Assembly: GCA_019247775.1 (NCBI GenBank)
Contig: JAFBAN010000115.1
Location: 1-58,639, forward strand
Direction: 5' to 3'
Source: Chitinophagaceae bacterium
GTDB taxonomy: Bacteria; Bacteroidota; Bacteroidia; Chitinophagales; Chitinophagaceae
DNA length: 58,639 bases
Shown: piece by piece, positions 9,323-18,354 of the stretch
How positions within the stretch are numbered: the stretch's first letter is position 1
Layout: the number at the start of each line of letters is the position of its first letter
Position numbers and translations under genes: made by a program
Notes under the pieces: generated by a model
What the model saw: only the letters and a program-made list of their open reading frames with translations
Told to the model about the DNA's origin: nothing
Database searches by the model: none

Positions 9323-10870
9323 ATGCAACGATCTGTATCCGTCCTGCTTTGTATTTTCCTGAGCTATTCAGTTTTTGCCCAACCCATCAGCAGCCGCGCC
9401 ATCGACAGCCTGGCCGAACGCTCTATGAAAGCCTTCGATGTGCCGGGTCTTGCCGTGGGTGTGATCAAGGATGGCAGGTTGATCCATGCCAAAGGATATG
9501 GAGTCCGCTCGCTGAACACGAGGCAGCCCATGGATGAGAACACGCTTTTCGGTATCGCATCCAACAGTAAAGCGTTTACGGCCGCTGCTCTGGGGATACT
9601 GGTGGATGAAGGAAAAATAAAATGGGATGACAAGGTGCGCGATTATATCCCCGAGTTCAAACTTTATAATCCCTATGTGTCAGAAGAATTCACGATCCGC
9701 GACCTCCTTACGCATCGCAGCGGACTGGGCCTCGGCGCGGGCGACCTGATGTTCTTTCCCGACTCGAGTGATTTTACCCTGAAGGATGTGCTTTATAACC
9801 TGCGGTTCCTGAAACAGACTTCAGGCTTCAGAACAAAGTACGACTATGACAATAATCTTTATATCGTAGCGGGTGAAGTGGTGGCGCGGGTTGCAGGCCG
9901 CAGCTGGGATGAATTTGTTACCGAACGGATCTTGCGGCCGCTTGGCATGAACAGGACGGCAACTTCATTTGATCGGCTTACCGATCAATCGAACGTGATC
10001 GAAGGACATGCAGCTGTAAACGGCAATGTGCAGGTAATCGCAAGAAGCACGATGAAGATCGGCCACTCCGCAGGCGGCGTTAATTCGAATATCACCGACC
10101 TGGCCAAATGGGTGCAAACTTTACTCGCCGGAGGAAAGTACGGCGATGGCAAACGATTGTATTCGGATCGTATAGCCAGAGAATTATGGACGCCGCAGAC
10201 GATCATCCCCGTCAATAATCCTGGCCCATACAATACGCATTTCTCTTCTTACGGTCTTGGATTTTTCCTGAGCGATGTGAGCGGGTACAAACAGGTAACG
10301 CATACCGGCGGACTCGAGGGCATGGTCACACAGATCACGATGCTGCCGGAACTCGGGCTGGGTATTGTAGTACTCACCAACCAGCAGGAGGGCGGCGCTT
10401 TTGTCTCCATCACCAACCAGATCAAAGACGCTTATTTAGGTAAAACAGGAACGGATTGGGTAAGCCTGCTCTCTGCAAACAGGAAGCAATCCCTCGCCAT
10501 GGCCAATCATCTTACCGATTCTATCTGGCATGAGATAGATCAGACCAGGCTAAGCGGCAAAACGCCTGATATCCGTTTGTTTACCGGCACTTACCGCGAT
10601 CCGTGGCTGGGCGATGTGCTGATCTCCGTAAAAGACGGCAGACCCTGGTTCGATTCCAAACGTTCCCCGAAACTAACCGGCGAACTGTTTCCCTACAAGG
10701 GCAATACCTTTGTTGTGAAATGGCGCGACCGCAGCATGGATGCAGACGCTTTCGTGAATTTCAGCCTGGATGAGGAAGGACGGGCATCGGGCATCACCAT
10801 GCGGGCGATATCGCCGCTCACGGATTTCAGTTATGATTTTCATGACCTGGAATTCAGGCGGGTGAAATAA
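9323..10870 (+). CDS. Exported serine hydrolase, class C beta-lactamase fold
   Basis: The 515-residue protein has a signal peptide (about 1-19, ending VFAQ). It carries the class C triad: SxxK at S80/K83 ('SNSK'), YxN at Y175/N177, and 'HTGG' as the third motif. The last 110 residues match the DUF3471-type beta-rich tail common in Bacteroidota members. Such enzymes act in the periplasm as esterases, peptidases or D-amino-acid-releasing enzymes rather than true beta-lactamases; the substrate cannot be read from the sequence. The CocE-type hydrolase starts 27 bp downstream, so the two are probably co-transcribed from the promoter at 9268. Confidence 0.85.
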   Translation: MQRSVSVLLCIFLSYSVFAQPISSRAIDSLAERSMKAFDVPGLAVGVIKDGRLIHAKGYGVRSLNTRQPMDENTLFGIASNSKAFTAAALGILVDEGKIKWDDKVRDYIPEFKLYNPYVSEEFTIRDLLTHRSGLGLGAGDLMFFPDSSDFTLKDVLYNLRFLKQTSGFRTKYDYDNNLYIVAGEVVARVAGRSWDEFVTERILRPLGMNRTATSFDRLTDQSNVIEGHAAVNGNVQVIARSTMKIGHSAGGVNSNITDLAKWVQTLLAGGKYGDGKRLYSDRIARELWTPQTIIPVNNPGPYNTHFSSYGLGFFLSDVSGYKQVTHTGGLEGMVTQITMLPELGLGIVVLTNQQEGGAFVSITNQIKDAYLGKTGTDWVSLLSANRKQSLAMANHLTDSIWHEIDQTRLSGKTPDIRLFTGTYRDPWLGDVLISVKDGRPWFDSKRSPKLTGELFPYKGNTFVVKWRDRSMDADAFVNFSLDEEGRASGITMRAISPLTDFSYDFHDLEFRRVK

Positions 10871-10897
10871 ACAGTTACAATCCCAACAGATATATCC

Positions 10898-12784
10898 ATG
10901 AGAAAATTATTCCTGTGCATCCTGCTGCTGCCTGCATTGCTTTCAGCCCAGGAACCGGATTCCAACTGGATCCGCAAAAACTATGTAAAAAGGGAAGTGT
11001 ATATCCCGATGCGGGATGGAGTGAAACTGTTCACTTCGATCTATCTCCCAAAAGAAAACAACGAGAAGCATCCCATCCTGCTTACACGAACGCCGTATTC
11101 CTGCGCGCCGTACGGTGAAAAGATGATCACGTTGCCGGTATCGCATTATAAAGAGTATTACAAGATCGGCTATATCATGGTGAAGCAGGATGTACGCGGC
11201 CGGTGGATGAGCGAGGGGAATTTTGTGGATGTGCGTCCCTACAAAACCGACAAGAGCAGGAACAACGATACCGATGAAACAACAGACACCTATGACACCA
11301 TCGACTGGCTGGTGAAAAACCTGGACAACAACAATGGTAATGTAGGAGTGTTCGGGATTTCCTATCCAGGTTTTTATGCAACGATGGCTTCGATGTCGAG
11401 GCATCCGGCATTGAAAGCGGTGAGCCCGCAGGCGCCAGTGACCGATTGGTTCATTGGCGATGATTTCCATCACAACGGCGCTTTCATGCTGACAGATGCT
11501 TTCGCCTTTTACAGCGGATTCGGAAAGCCGCGGCCGCTGCCCACAACAACAGGGCCTACCGGATTTAATTTTCCGACAAAAGACAATTACGAGTTTTACC
11601 TGCGCACGGGCAGCCTGGCCAATTTTGCCCGGCTGATGGGCGACAGCATCGCTTTCTGGAAGGATCTGTATGCCCATCCTGACTATGACAGCTGGTGGAA
11701 AGCCCGTAATCCCCGCAATTTTGTACAGCAGATCCCTGCCTCCACGGCAACATTGGTGGTAGGTGGTTTGTTCGACGCAGAGGATTGTTTCGGAGCCTGG
11801 AACCTGTACAAAGCCATTGAAGCGAAGGCGCAGAATAATAATAAGCTTGTGATCGGCCCCTGGTACCACGGGCAATGGGCGAGCGGCGATGGCTGGCGCC
11901 TTGGCAATGTTCAGTTCGGCAGCAATACCAGTGAATGGTATGGACAGCATATCGAACTGCCTTTCTTCGAATACTATCTGCGCGGCAAAGGATCACCCGA
12001 TGGCATCAAAGAAGCGAATGTTTTTTTCACCGGTGTGAATGAGTGGCATCAGTTCCCGAAATGGCCGGCCGCTTCCATGCAGCCGAAAGATATTTACCTG
12101 CAAAGCGGCAACCAGCTCAGCTTTACCAGAGGGTCAACAGGATCTTATGCCGAATACACCAGCGATCCTGCCAAACCTGTTCCGTATACCGAGGATGTGC
12201 ATTACCAGCGAACACGGAATTACATGACCGATGACCAGCGTTTTGCCGCGCGCCGGCCAGATGTACTGGTGTTTCAGTCGGCAGTATTGCAGGAAGACCT
12301 TACGCTTGCCGGCCCGCTTACAGCCGAACTGAAAGTGGCCATCAGCGGTACCGATGCTGATTTTGTAGTGAAGCTGATCGATGTGTTCCCGGATGATTTT
12401 GATTACCCGCCGGGCGCCGCTCCTGTTGCCGCCAGCGGACGGAGCGCAGCCGTTAATCCTGCTTATATCATGAACGGTTACCAGATGCTGGTTCGCGGCG
12501 ATGTGATGCGCGGACGATACCGCAATAGTTTCGAGAAACCCGAAGTTTTTGTTCCTAACAAGCCCACTGTTGTGAAATATACCATGCCCGATATTGCGCA
12601 TACTTTCAAAAAAGGGCATCGCATCATGGTACAGGTGCAGAGCAGCTGGTTTCCCCTGGCAGACCGCAACCCGCAAACCTTTGTAGATATCTACCATGCG
12701 AAGGATAGCGACTTCAAAAAAGAAACGATCCGGGTGTTCTATGGGGATTCGAAACTGGTGTTGCCGGTGTTGAGAGCAGAGTGA
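10898..12784 (+). CDS. Exported CocE/NonD family (S15-like) hydrolase
   Basis: The 628-residue protein has a short signal peptide (about 1-17, ending LLSAQ), an alpha/beta-hydrolase domain with the nucleophile elbow 'GISYPG' (Ser155), and a C-terminal jelly-roll domain ('HTFKKGHRIMVQVQSSW'). These are the two parts of X-Pro dipeptidyl-peptidase and cocaine-esterase-like acylases. It likely cleaves peptides or acyl esters in the periplasm and follows the serine hydrolase at 27 bp. The stop codon is followed after 4 nt by the word palindrome at 12789-12894. Confidence 0.85.
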   Translation: MRKLFLCILLLPALLSAQEPDSNWIRKNYVKREVYIPMRDGVKLFTSIYLPKENNEKHPILLTRTPYSCAPYGEKMITLPVSHYKEYYKIGYIMVKQDVRGRWMSEGNFVDVRPYKTDKSRNNDTDETTDTYDTIDWLVKNLDNNNGNVGVFGISYPGFYATMASMSRHPALKAVSPQAPVTDWFIGDDFHHNGAFMLTDAFAFYSGFGKPRPLPTTTGPTGFNFPTKDNYEFYLRTGSLANFARLMGDSIAFWKDLYAHPDYDSWWKARNPRNFVQQIPASTATLVVGGLFDAEDCFGAWNLYKAIEAKAQNNNKLVIGPWYHGQWASGDGWRLGNVQFGSNTSEWYGQHIELPFFEYYLRGKGSPDGIKEANVFFTGVNEWHQFPKWPAASMQPKDIYLQSGNQLSFTRGSTGSYAEYTSDPAKPVPYTEDVHYQRTRNYMTDDQRFAARRPDVLVFQSAVLQEDLTLAGPLTAELKVAISGTDADFVVKLIDVFPDDFDYPPGAAPVAASGRSAAVNPAYIMNGYQMLVRGDVMRGRYRNSFEKPEVFVPNKPTVVKYTMPDIAHTFKKGHRIMVQVQSSWFPLADRNPQTFVDIYHAKDSDFKKETIRVFYGDSKLVLPVLRAE

Positions 12785-12788
12785 TGGG

Positions 12789-12894
12789 CGTGAAACGTGA
12801 GACGTGAGGCGTGAAACGTGAGTGGTGCGTTGCCACGATGCGGTCCTATCGATTGACGTCTCACGTCTCACGGTTCACGTCTCACGGTTCACGG
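12789..12894. repeat. Word palindrome, 7-nt CGTGARN family
   Basis: Arm 1 (12789-12823) is five tandem 7-mers: CGTGAAA, CGTGAGA, CGTGAGG, CGTGAAA, CGTGAGT. After a 36-nt spacer, arm 2 (12860-12894) is five complementary 7-mers: CTCACGT, CTCACGG, TTCACGT, CTCACGG, TTCACGG. The arms pair over about 35 bp with scattered mismatches. It sits between two same-strand genes, 4 nt after a stop codon, with no T-run. The same word family recurs at 56909-57047. Confidence 0.9.
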
Positions 12895-12980
12895 CCCGTT
12901 GTAACATTTTTGGATTTTCATCCGATCCCGTCGCTTGCGGTACATTCGGTTGTCAATCCTAACCGTTCCAATTCCGAAAC

Positions 12981-14414
12981 ATGCGTGCAAAAGCGGATCA
13001 GAAAGTATTGCTGGAGGGGCCGGTGCTGCGATCACTTGTAAAACTGGCGGTGCCGATAGTGGTAGCTAACCTGCTGCAGTCGGCCTATCAGCTGGTGGAT
13101 GCATTCTGGGTGGGACGATTAGGTGGTTATGCAGTGGCTGCGGTATCGATCAGTACTCCGATCGTATTCTTTACCATGGCCATCGGAATAGGATTTGCGT
13201 TGGCAGGATCGATATTGATCGCTCAGCATTTTGGCGCCGGCAATCATTCGCTGGTGAATCATATAGCTGCACAGACCCTTTTTCTTGTCGTTTCCATTTC
13301 TGTGTTACTCGGTGCTATCGGTTATCTGTTGAGCCCGTATTTCCTTCATCTGTTGAAAGTAAGTCCGGAAGTGTATGAGGGCGCCCAGGGTTTTATGCGG
13401 ATGTCATTTATCGGACTGGTGTTCAACTTCAGTTTTTTTGTTTTTCAATCCATCATGCGGGGAGTGGGAAATGCCACGCTTCCGGTGTATATAGTGCTGG
13501 GCACCGTGGTGCTCAATTTTGCACTTGATCCTGTTTTTATTTTCGGCTGGGGGCCTTTTAAGGCCCAGGGGGTCATGGGTGCGGCGCTGGCCACACTCAG
13601 TACGCAGTCGCTGGCCGCCATCATCGGTTTTCTTGTTTTGTTCAGGGGGAAGTATGGGATCCATGTACGGAAAAAAGATTTTATTCCCGACTGGGGTCAT
13701 ATCAAAAAAGCATTTGCGCTTGGTTTTCCCGCTTCTATCGAGCAATCGATGCGGGCGTTGGGACTCACCGTGCTTACTTTTCTGATCGCAGGCTTTGGAA
13801 CAACAACGGTAGCGAGCTATGGAGCCGGCTCCAACGTGCTGCAGATGGTGATGATACCTGCGATGGGCCTTTCGATGGCGATCTCTACGCTTACCGGTCA
13901 GAATATCGGCGCCGGCAATATCGAAAGGGCAGCGCGGGTGGCACGGTTGGGCGCGAGTCTGGGTTTTGGGATACTCACTGTATTGGGAATACTTGCGTTT
14001 TTCACGGCGCCTGCACTCATCGCATTCTTTGTTCCCGAAGACCCTGCAGTGATCAGCGGCGGCAGCAAATTTCTCCGGATCATGTGCCTGGCCTGGGGGT
14101 TTATCGGCCTGCAGTTGAGTCTTACCGGGGTATTGCGGGCATCCGGTAATATGATCACTGCCATGGTATTGACGCTGGTATCACAATGGGTATTGCAGTT
14201 TCCGCTGGCGTATGTTTTATCGCATCATACCGGCCTCGGCGAAAGCGGCATCTGGTGGGCTTTTCCTATCGCCAATATTATGATCGCACTTATCACCATG
14301 GCCGTATACGCCAAAGGCGACTGGAAGAAAAAACGTCTGATCAGCAGTAAAGAAGATGAACTTACCACCGAGCTAACGCAGGAGATCACCGCGGATGAAG
14401 GGATTTTAAAATGA
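12981..14414 (+). CDS. MATE family efflux transporter
   Basis: The 477-residue multi-spanning membrane protein has about 12 hydrophobic helices in two related halves. It has the MATE signature near the N-terminus ('KLAVPIVVANLLQSAYQLVDAFWVGRLG', written here only as a label for the first two helices) and the matching second-half segment 'MSFIGLVFNFSF'. MATE pumps export cationic drugs or metabolites using Na+ or H+ gradients. The tail (about 450-477) is charged and cytoplasmic. No regulator is adjacent. It converges on the nucleotidyltransferase gene with 41 bp between stops. Confidence 0.85.
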   Translation: MRAKADQKVLLEGPVLRSLVKLAVPIVVANLLQSAYQLVDAFWVGRLGGYAVAAVSISTPIVFFTMAIGIGFALAGSILIAQHFGAGNHSLVNHIAAQTLFLVVSISVLLGAIGYLLSPYFLHLLKVSPEVYEGAQGFMRMSFIGLVFNFSFFVFQSIMRGVGNATLPVYIVLGTVVLNFALDPVFIFGWGPFKAQGVMGAALATLSTQSLAAIIGFLVLFRGKYGIHVRKKDFIPDWGHIKKAFALGFPASIEQSMRALGLTVLTFLIAGFGTTTVASYGAGSNVLQMVMIPAMGLSMAISTLTGQNIGAGNIERAARVARLGASLGFGILTVLGILAFFTAPALIAFFVPEDPAVISGGSKFLRIMCLAWGFIGLQLSLTGVLRASGNMITAMVLTLVSQWVLQFPLAYVLSHHTGLGESGIWWAFPIANIMIALITMAVYAKGDWKKKRLISSKEDELTTELTQEITADEGILK

Positions 14415-14455
14415 TGCGATGTTTAGCGGCGTCGCAGCTGTTCAATACGCTGATG

Positions 14456-15316
14456 CTAAAGATTGTAAAACGGTGTATACATGCCAGGCGCCAGTTGCAC
14501 GGTTTCCTGCCATAAGGCTTTCAGCCGGTGTACATTCTCATCCGGCCTGTCTTTGTTCACGCATAGTATCTGCGCGATCCTTGCCCTGAGATCATTGGGG
14601 GTTGTCGCTGCTTTTTCCAGGGAGTCGATCGTTCTCTTATCACCCATTGGGTATAGTTCATTGATGCCGAATAAAGCGGCTGTAATGTTCTTTACTGCCC
14701 GGGTCAGGCATCCTGCGGTAGCATAGATATCATGCTGTGCGGCCAAATTGGCCGCCTGCCAGATCGTAAACTCGGCCGACCATAACGACTGCTGAATTAC
14801 CGACTGTTTCAGTTTGGGCGGGTACTGCCGGACCTCCGATTTCAGTTTTTCAATAACCCCCTCCGGGTCCCACAGTGGAATGCAGGCCTGTGTTTCGGCC
14901 AGATAAATGATGGACGAAAAACCATAGGGCGGCTGTTGTTCAAAATCATTTTCCCAGATGCCGTTCTTTGCCTGTTCAATGGTGGTGGTTATCTGTTCGA
15001 TGTTCTTGTAGAGAAGGTCTGCTTTTCCCGCAGCTGTTTCTATCCAGGCGCCCCCGTTGACCCATCGGCCCCACTCGTAAAAGCCGGTGACTGTAGGGGG
15101 CTTATCCTGCGCATACTTCTGTGCGATGGAACGGATCTGTCCGATATCGAAAGGGTTCGTTCCGGAATAGTAGATGCCTATATCCAGATCGGAACCGGCA
15201 GTTGCTGTCCCGGTGGCATAAGAGCCTCCCAGTACCAGGGCCCGGATATTCCCGATCGCTTTCAGGTCGTCTGCGATATCATTCAGCAATGCCTGTTTTT
15301 CTTTTGGCAGCTTCAT
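14456..15316 (-). CDS. Nucleotidyltransferase-domain protein
   Basis: The 286-residue protein carries the pol-beta-type nucleotidyltransferase signature early on: 'LGGSYATGT' followed by 'SDLDIGIY', giving the metal-binding aspartates D43 and D45. The remaining 200 residues are helical and resemble the C-terminal domains of aminoglycoside-nucleotidyltransferase-like and DUF4037-type proteins. Members transfer a nucleotide to small molecules or proteins; no substrate can be assigned, and a resistance role is only one option. It stands alone between a convergent MATE gene and the 131-bp repeats. Confidence 0.7.
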   Translation of the reverse strand: MKLPKEKQALLNDIADDLKAIGNIRALVLGGSYATGTATAGSDLDIGIYYSGTNPFDIGQIRSIAQKYAQDKPPTVTGFYEWGRWVNGGAWIETAAGKADLLYKNIEQITTTIEQAKNGIWENDFEQQPPYGFSSIIYLAETQACIPLWDPEGVIEKLKSEVRQYPPKLKQSVIQQSLWSAEFTIWQAANLAAQHDIYATAGCLTRAVKNITAALFGINELYPMGDKRTIDSLEKAATTPNDLRARIAQILCVNKDRPDENVHRLKALWQETVQLAPGMYTPFYNL

Positions 15317-15348
15317 CTGTCAGAATTTGGATCGAAGATGAGGATAAA

Positions 15349-15813
15349 AGAAAAACGAAGTAAAGAAGACAGAGAAGAATTCTCTTTTTTCTTTTTCACT
15401 CCGTTTTTCTTCTATTGATATTTCGCGGTCCGGGTCCGCAGCCGGTCTGCAATCTGTGGCCGCGACTGGTTTCGCTAAGAGCCAAAGGAGAGAAAGAGGG
15501 TGCAGGAGTGAGTTCTCTTTTCTTTTTCACTCCGTTTTTCTTCTATTGATATTTCGCGGTCCGGGTCCGCAGCCGGTCTGCAATTTGTGGCCGCGACTGG
15601 TTTCGCTAAGAGCTAAAAGAGAAAGAGGGCAGCAGGAGTGAGTTCTCTTTTTCTTTTTCACTCCGTTTTTCTTCTATTGATATTTCGCGGTCCGGATCCG
15701 CAGCCGGTCTGCGATCTGTGGCCGCAACAGGTTTCGCTAAGAGCCAAAGGAGAGAAAGAGGGTGGCAGGAGCGAGCCCCTAAGCTCCTTTGCTCTTATCC
15801 ACTCTTAGCGAAA
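15349..15813. repeat. Three tandem 131-bp repeats with flanking hairpins
   Basis: Three near-identical units recur with an exact period of 131 bp (anchor CACTCCG at 15397, 15528 and 15659). Each unit has a T/C-rich block, a GC block ('CGCGGTCCGGGTCCGCAG'), then 'TTTCGCTAAGAGC' and a purine-rich block. At the left edge, 15349-15380 is an imperfect reverse complement of the first T/C block. At the right edge, 15784-15813 is an inverted copy of the 'CGCTAAGAGCCAAAGGAG' part (15735-15752). The array fills the 510-bp gap between the nucleotidyltransferase and the cytidine deaminase and has no good open frame. Confidence 0.9.
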
Positions 15814-15825
15814 CATTCGGTATGT

Positions 15826-16347
15826 TCAAAGACTTTCCGGGCCGAAAGCATAGGGTAGCAGGGTGGTGATCTTTTCAGTCTTGCGCTTGCCGGAGAGATT
15901 GGACATGATCACGTCGATATCTTTCCCGAACTCGTAGATCACCTGGCGGCAGGCGCCGCAGGGTGCATCGAAATCAGGAACATCGAAAACAATGGCAATG
16001 GCTTTGATGGTTTTTTCGCCGGCGGCCACTGCATTGAAGATGGCCGTCCGCTCGGCGCAATTGGTAAGTCCATAGCTGGCATTCTCCACATTACATCCCG
16101 TGTAGATAGCTCCCGATCCTGCCAGCACCGCAGCGCCCGCCAGGAATTTCGAATACGGGGCATAGGCATGGGTGCGAACTTTCGTAGCACTATCGATCAG
16201 CTGTTGATAGGTGGCTGCGAGTCTGGAAGTATCTGTAAGTTGTTGCGGCTTTGTCTGCTGCTTCTCACTGTTGCAGGAGAGGGCAGCAGAAATGATAGTC
16301 AGGAAGACGATGAGTAAAGTAACAGGTCCTGTTTTTTTCGAGCTCAT
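15826..16347 (-). CDS. Cytidine deaminase with N-terminal lipoprotein signal
   Basis: The 173-residue protein is a homotetrameric-type cytidine deaminase: substrate motif 'GCNVENASYG', zinc ligand and catalytic glutamate in 'CAERTA' (C97, E99), and 'PCGACR' (C130, C133). Family members are about 130 residues and cytoplasmic. Here residues 1-25 add a signal of the lipoprotein kind, with Lys residues, a hydrophobic stretch and 'AALSC' (C25), followed by a polar linker before the enzyme starts near residue 43. All catalytic residues are kept. It would therefore be exported and lipid-anchored, perhaps to deaminate scavenged nucleosides in the periplasm. Localisation is inferred. Confidence 0.85.
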   Translation of the reverse strand: MSSKKTGPVTLLIVFLTIISAALSCNSEKQQTKPQQLTDTSRLAATYQQLIDSATKVRTHAYAPYSKFLAGAAVLAGSGAIYTGCNVENASYGLTNCAERTAIFNAVAAGEKTIKAIAIVFDVPDFDAPCGACRQVIYEFGKDIDVIMSNLSGKRKTEKITTLLPYAFGPESL

Positions 16348-16490
16348 ACGCTTATGGTGTGTTTGGTAAACCGATTGCTGTTAAGATAACTTCTTTGAAC
16401 GGGAAAAGCAACGAGCTCCTTAGGCTGGCCTCAAATTAATCTAACCGAATGCTTATGGTTTTTATTGGTTACTTATGCAGGCCTGGGGAG

Positions 16491-16580
16491 CAGATGAACA
16501 GATGAACAAGGAACAGACGAAGTTTGATCTATTCCTTACTTCATCTATTCCCTCTTCCTTGTTCCTTGTTCATCTGTTCA
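16491..16580. repeat. Word palindrome, GAACAAG/GATGAACA family
   Basis: Arm 1 (16491-16523) is built of GATGAACA, GATGAACAAG, GAACAGACGAAG; arm 2 (16539-16580) is its imperfect complement, with TTCCTTGTTCCTTGTTCATC. Arm 2 contains the stop codon of the papain-like peptidase on the minus strand, so the gene ends inside the first word. The same words recur right after the OppC stop at 45371-45394. Confidence 0.85.
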
Positions 16581-18197
16581 CAACCCTCTCACCAGTCTTG
16601 TCATGATAAAGCCAGACTGCGTTCTGTCTTCATACAATACTTTCCCTGCAACAGTGGCTTTGTTGAAATTCAACCTGAGCCCGTCGAGATGTCCTGCGGC
16701 CTTGTTATTCGCCAGCAGCTGAGGCGCCTGGAGTAGGATATGGTTAAGATTGTTTTTTTCGACCAGCAGCTTTCCTTCGTATGATTTTCCGTCAACGCTC
16801 AGGTCTGCCCTGAACACATCATAAACGCCTGTCTGCTCCCGTAGATTTTCAGCGGGCTCCCGAACCTGCAGTCGCGCTTCCATGCCGCCGAAACGCAGCA
16901 GCCAACTTCCACGATAGTAAGAACTGTTCTCGTTATCATTAATTGCTATATTGGTATACGCTGCGGCATTGTCCTTCCGTGCATAACCGCCATATACCTT
17001 GCCATCGGTATCGCGAAAAGTTCCTGCCATTACATTGCCTTTGTCCTGGAGAAGTGCAAAAGAAAACATCCTTCCTTTCAGGATATCCCATCTCATATTG
17101 GGATTATCGGGATCAATATAAAAACGGATCGACTGCCCCTCTATCACACCGTTAACCTTAAATGCTTTCCCGTTCTCATAGAAACTGCCAACGCGCATGT
17201 CGGCAGTGTTCACGCCTTCGTTCCTGAAAACGTATTCGCTTACATGCGGCAGATGATAGATATCGAGAATGCCTTTGTGCCCGTCAAAATCCATAAACCA
17301 CCTGCCTACAAAGCCCAGTTCATACCAGCGGCCGGGCGGGTTGACCTCTGTGATATAAGCTGCACGCAAACCGTATTTTTTAACGTAATCGTATGTGACC
17401 CGTGTATAGCCGTCGGGAAACCGTGTTGCTCCCCAGGTGTTCTTGATGATGAACACATGCTTTTTCGGATCGGGGTCGCGGCGGTCGTAGCCAACGATCA
17501 GCATGGCATGTGCGCCGGTCTGGCAATTGGAACATACATCCCATACCGGCGTATTGGGGAAAGCCCCGTCAATATCCCATGCCAGTTCTTTTCCGGAGGC
17601 AAGTACCCGTTCGAGCGCGTTCACGTCATTTCCATTCAGTTCCTGGTACGATTTGATGGAATAATATTTATCTGCAATGAGCGCGGCATTAGGAAGGAAC
17701 CGGGTATCCAGGTTAAAGTCGCTCATGCGTTTCTGTTTCAGCCAGTATGGATCATCCCAGTTATGGGAGAGCGCCGGAAAATCATTTGCATTGTATTCCC
17801 TGCTCACATAAGGCATGGCTGCCTCTTCCGGTACTTTCAGTCCGGACGCGAGCCCGCGGATATAACTGACTGCCTGTCCGCCGCCATAAGCTCCTACCTG
17901 CGCTTCCTTGCCATCTTCGCCGCGGGCCAGGATATCATTCCACTTGGGATCGAGCCAGAAGGTTTTACCGAGATAATTCAGGAATTGTTCACTGAGGTCG
18001 ATATCGCCATAGCCTGCTCTTTTGTAAGCGGCTTCGAGGGCTGCCAGGGAGGCGAAAGTAATACAGGTGGTCCGTCCACCCTGGTTGCGCAGTGGCGTTT
18101 GTTGCGGGATAAGGTTTACATAAGCAGGCGGTTGCTGGGCAGTAAGAACTGATCCGCAGACAAGGATCAAAATGATAGACGCGATAGCCGGTTTCAT
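16578..18197 (-). CDS. Exported papain-like (C1 family) cysteine peptidase
   Basis: I take the ATG at 18197, because a clean signal peptide follows (residues 1-20, ending VLTA); an upstream in-frame start adds a Cys-rich stretch that spoils it. The mature 520 residues begin with a papain-fold core: oxyanion Gln39 and Cys45 in 'RNQGGRTTCITFAS', His230 in 'TGAHAMLIVGY' and Asn253 in 'IKNTWG'. The nucleophile context differs from the usual CGSCWAF but the order of catalytic residues is intact. The C-terminal 250 residues are beta-rich and may bind a substrate. No propeptide is evident. It is likely a periplasmic or secreted protease. Confidence 0.8.
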   Translation of the reverse strand: MKPAIASIILILVCGSVLTAQQPPAYVNLIPQQTPLRNQGGRTTCITFASLAALEAAYKRAGYGDIDLSEQFLNYLGKTFWLDPKWNDILARGEDGKEAQVGAYGGGQAVSYIRGLASGLKVPEEAAMPYVSREYNANDFPALSHNWDDPYWLKQKRMSDFNLDTRFLPNAALIADKYYSIKSYQELNGNDVNALERVLASGKELAWDIDGAFPNTPVWDVCSNCQTGAHAMLIVGYDRRDPDPKKHVFIIKNTWGATRFPDGYTRVTYDYVKKYGLRAAYITEVNPPGRWYELGFVGRWFMDFDGHKGILDIYHLPHVSEYVFRNEGVNTADMRVGSFYENGKAFKVNGVIEGQSIRFYIDPDNPNMRWDILKGRMFSFALLQDKGNVMAGTFRDTDGKVYGGYARKDNAAAYTNIAINDNENSSYYRGSWLLRFGGMEARLQVREPAENLREQTGVYDVFRADLSVDGKSYEGKLLVEKNNLNHILLQAPQLLANNKAAGHLDGLRLNFNKATVAGKVLYEDRTQSGFIMTRLVRGL

Positions 18198-18354
18198 TAA
18201 GCGGTTTTTAATGCAACAAGTTTGAAAAAAAATCCGAGAGACGCAAGAGCTGCCTTGCATGATAGAATTAAAATATTTAAATTACCTGGCAATTCTCCCA
18301 TCTCTATGAAGAATCATATCCTGCAAAGACCAGAACATTCTCCGAACTGCTTTT

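Noticed and set aside
10943..11950. A 335-codon frame opposite the CocE-like hydrolase
   Set aside because: Antisense to a gene with clear catalytic motifs.
12789..12894. A CRISPR or satellite array at the 7-nt word repeats
   Set aside because: Words are adjacent without spacers and are mirrored in a second arm, so a palindrome explains them.
15349..15813. A CRISPR array
   Set aside because: The three units are 131 bp, nearly identical throughout and lack unique spacers.
17244..18152. A 302-codon frame opposite the papain-like peptidase
   Set aside because: The peptidase has a signal peptide and catalytic motifs; the other strand shows none.
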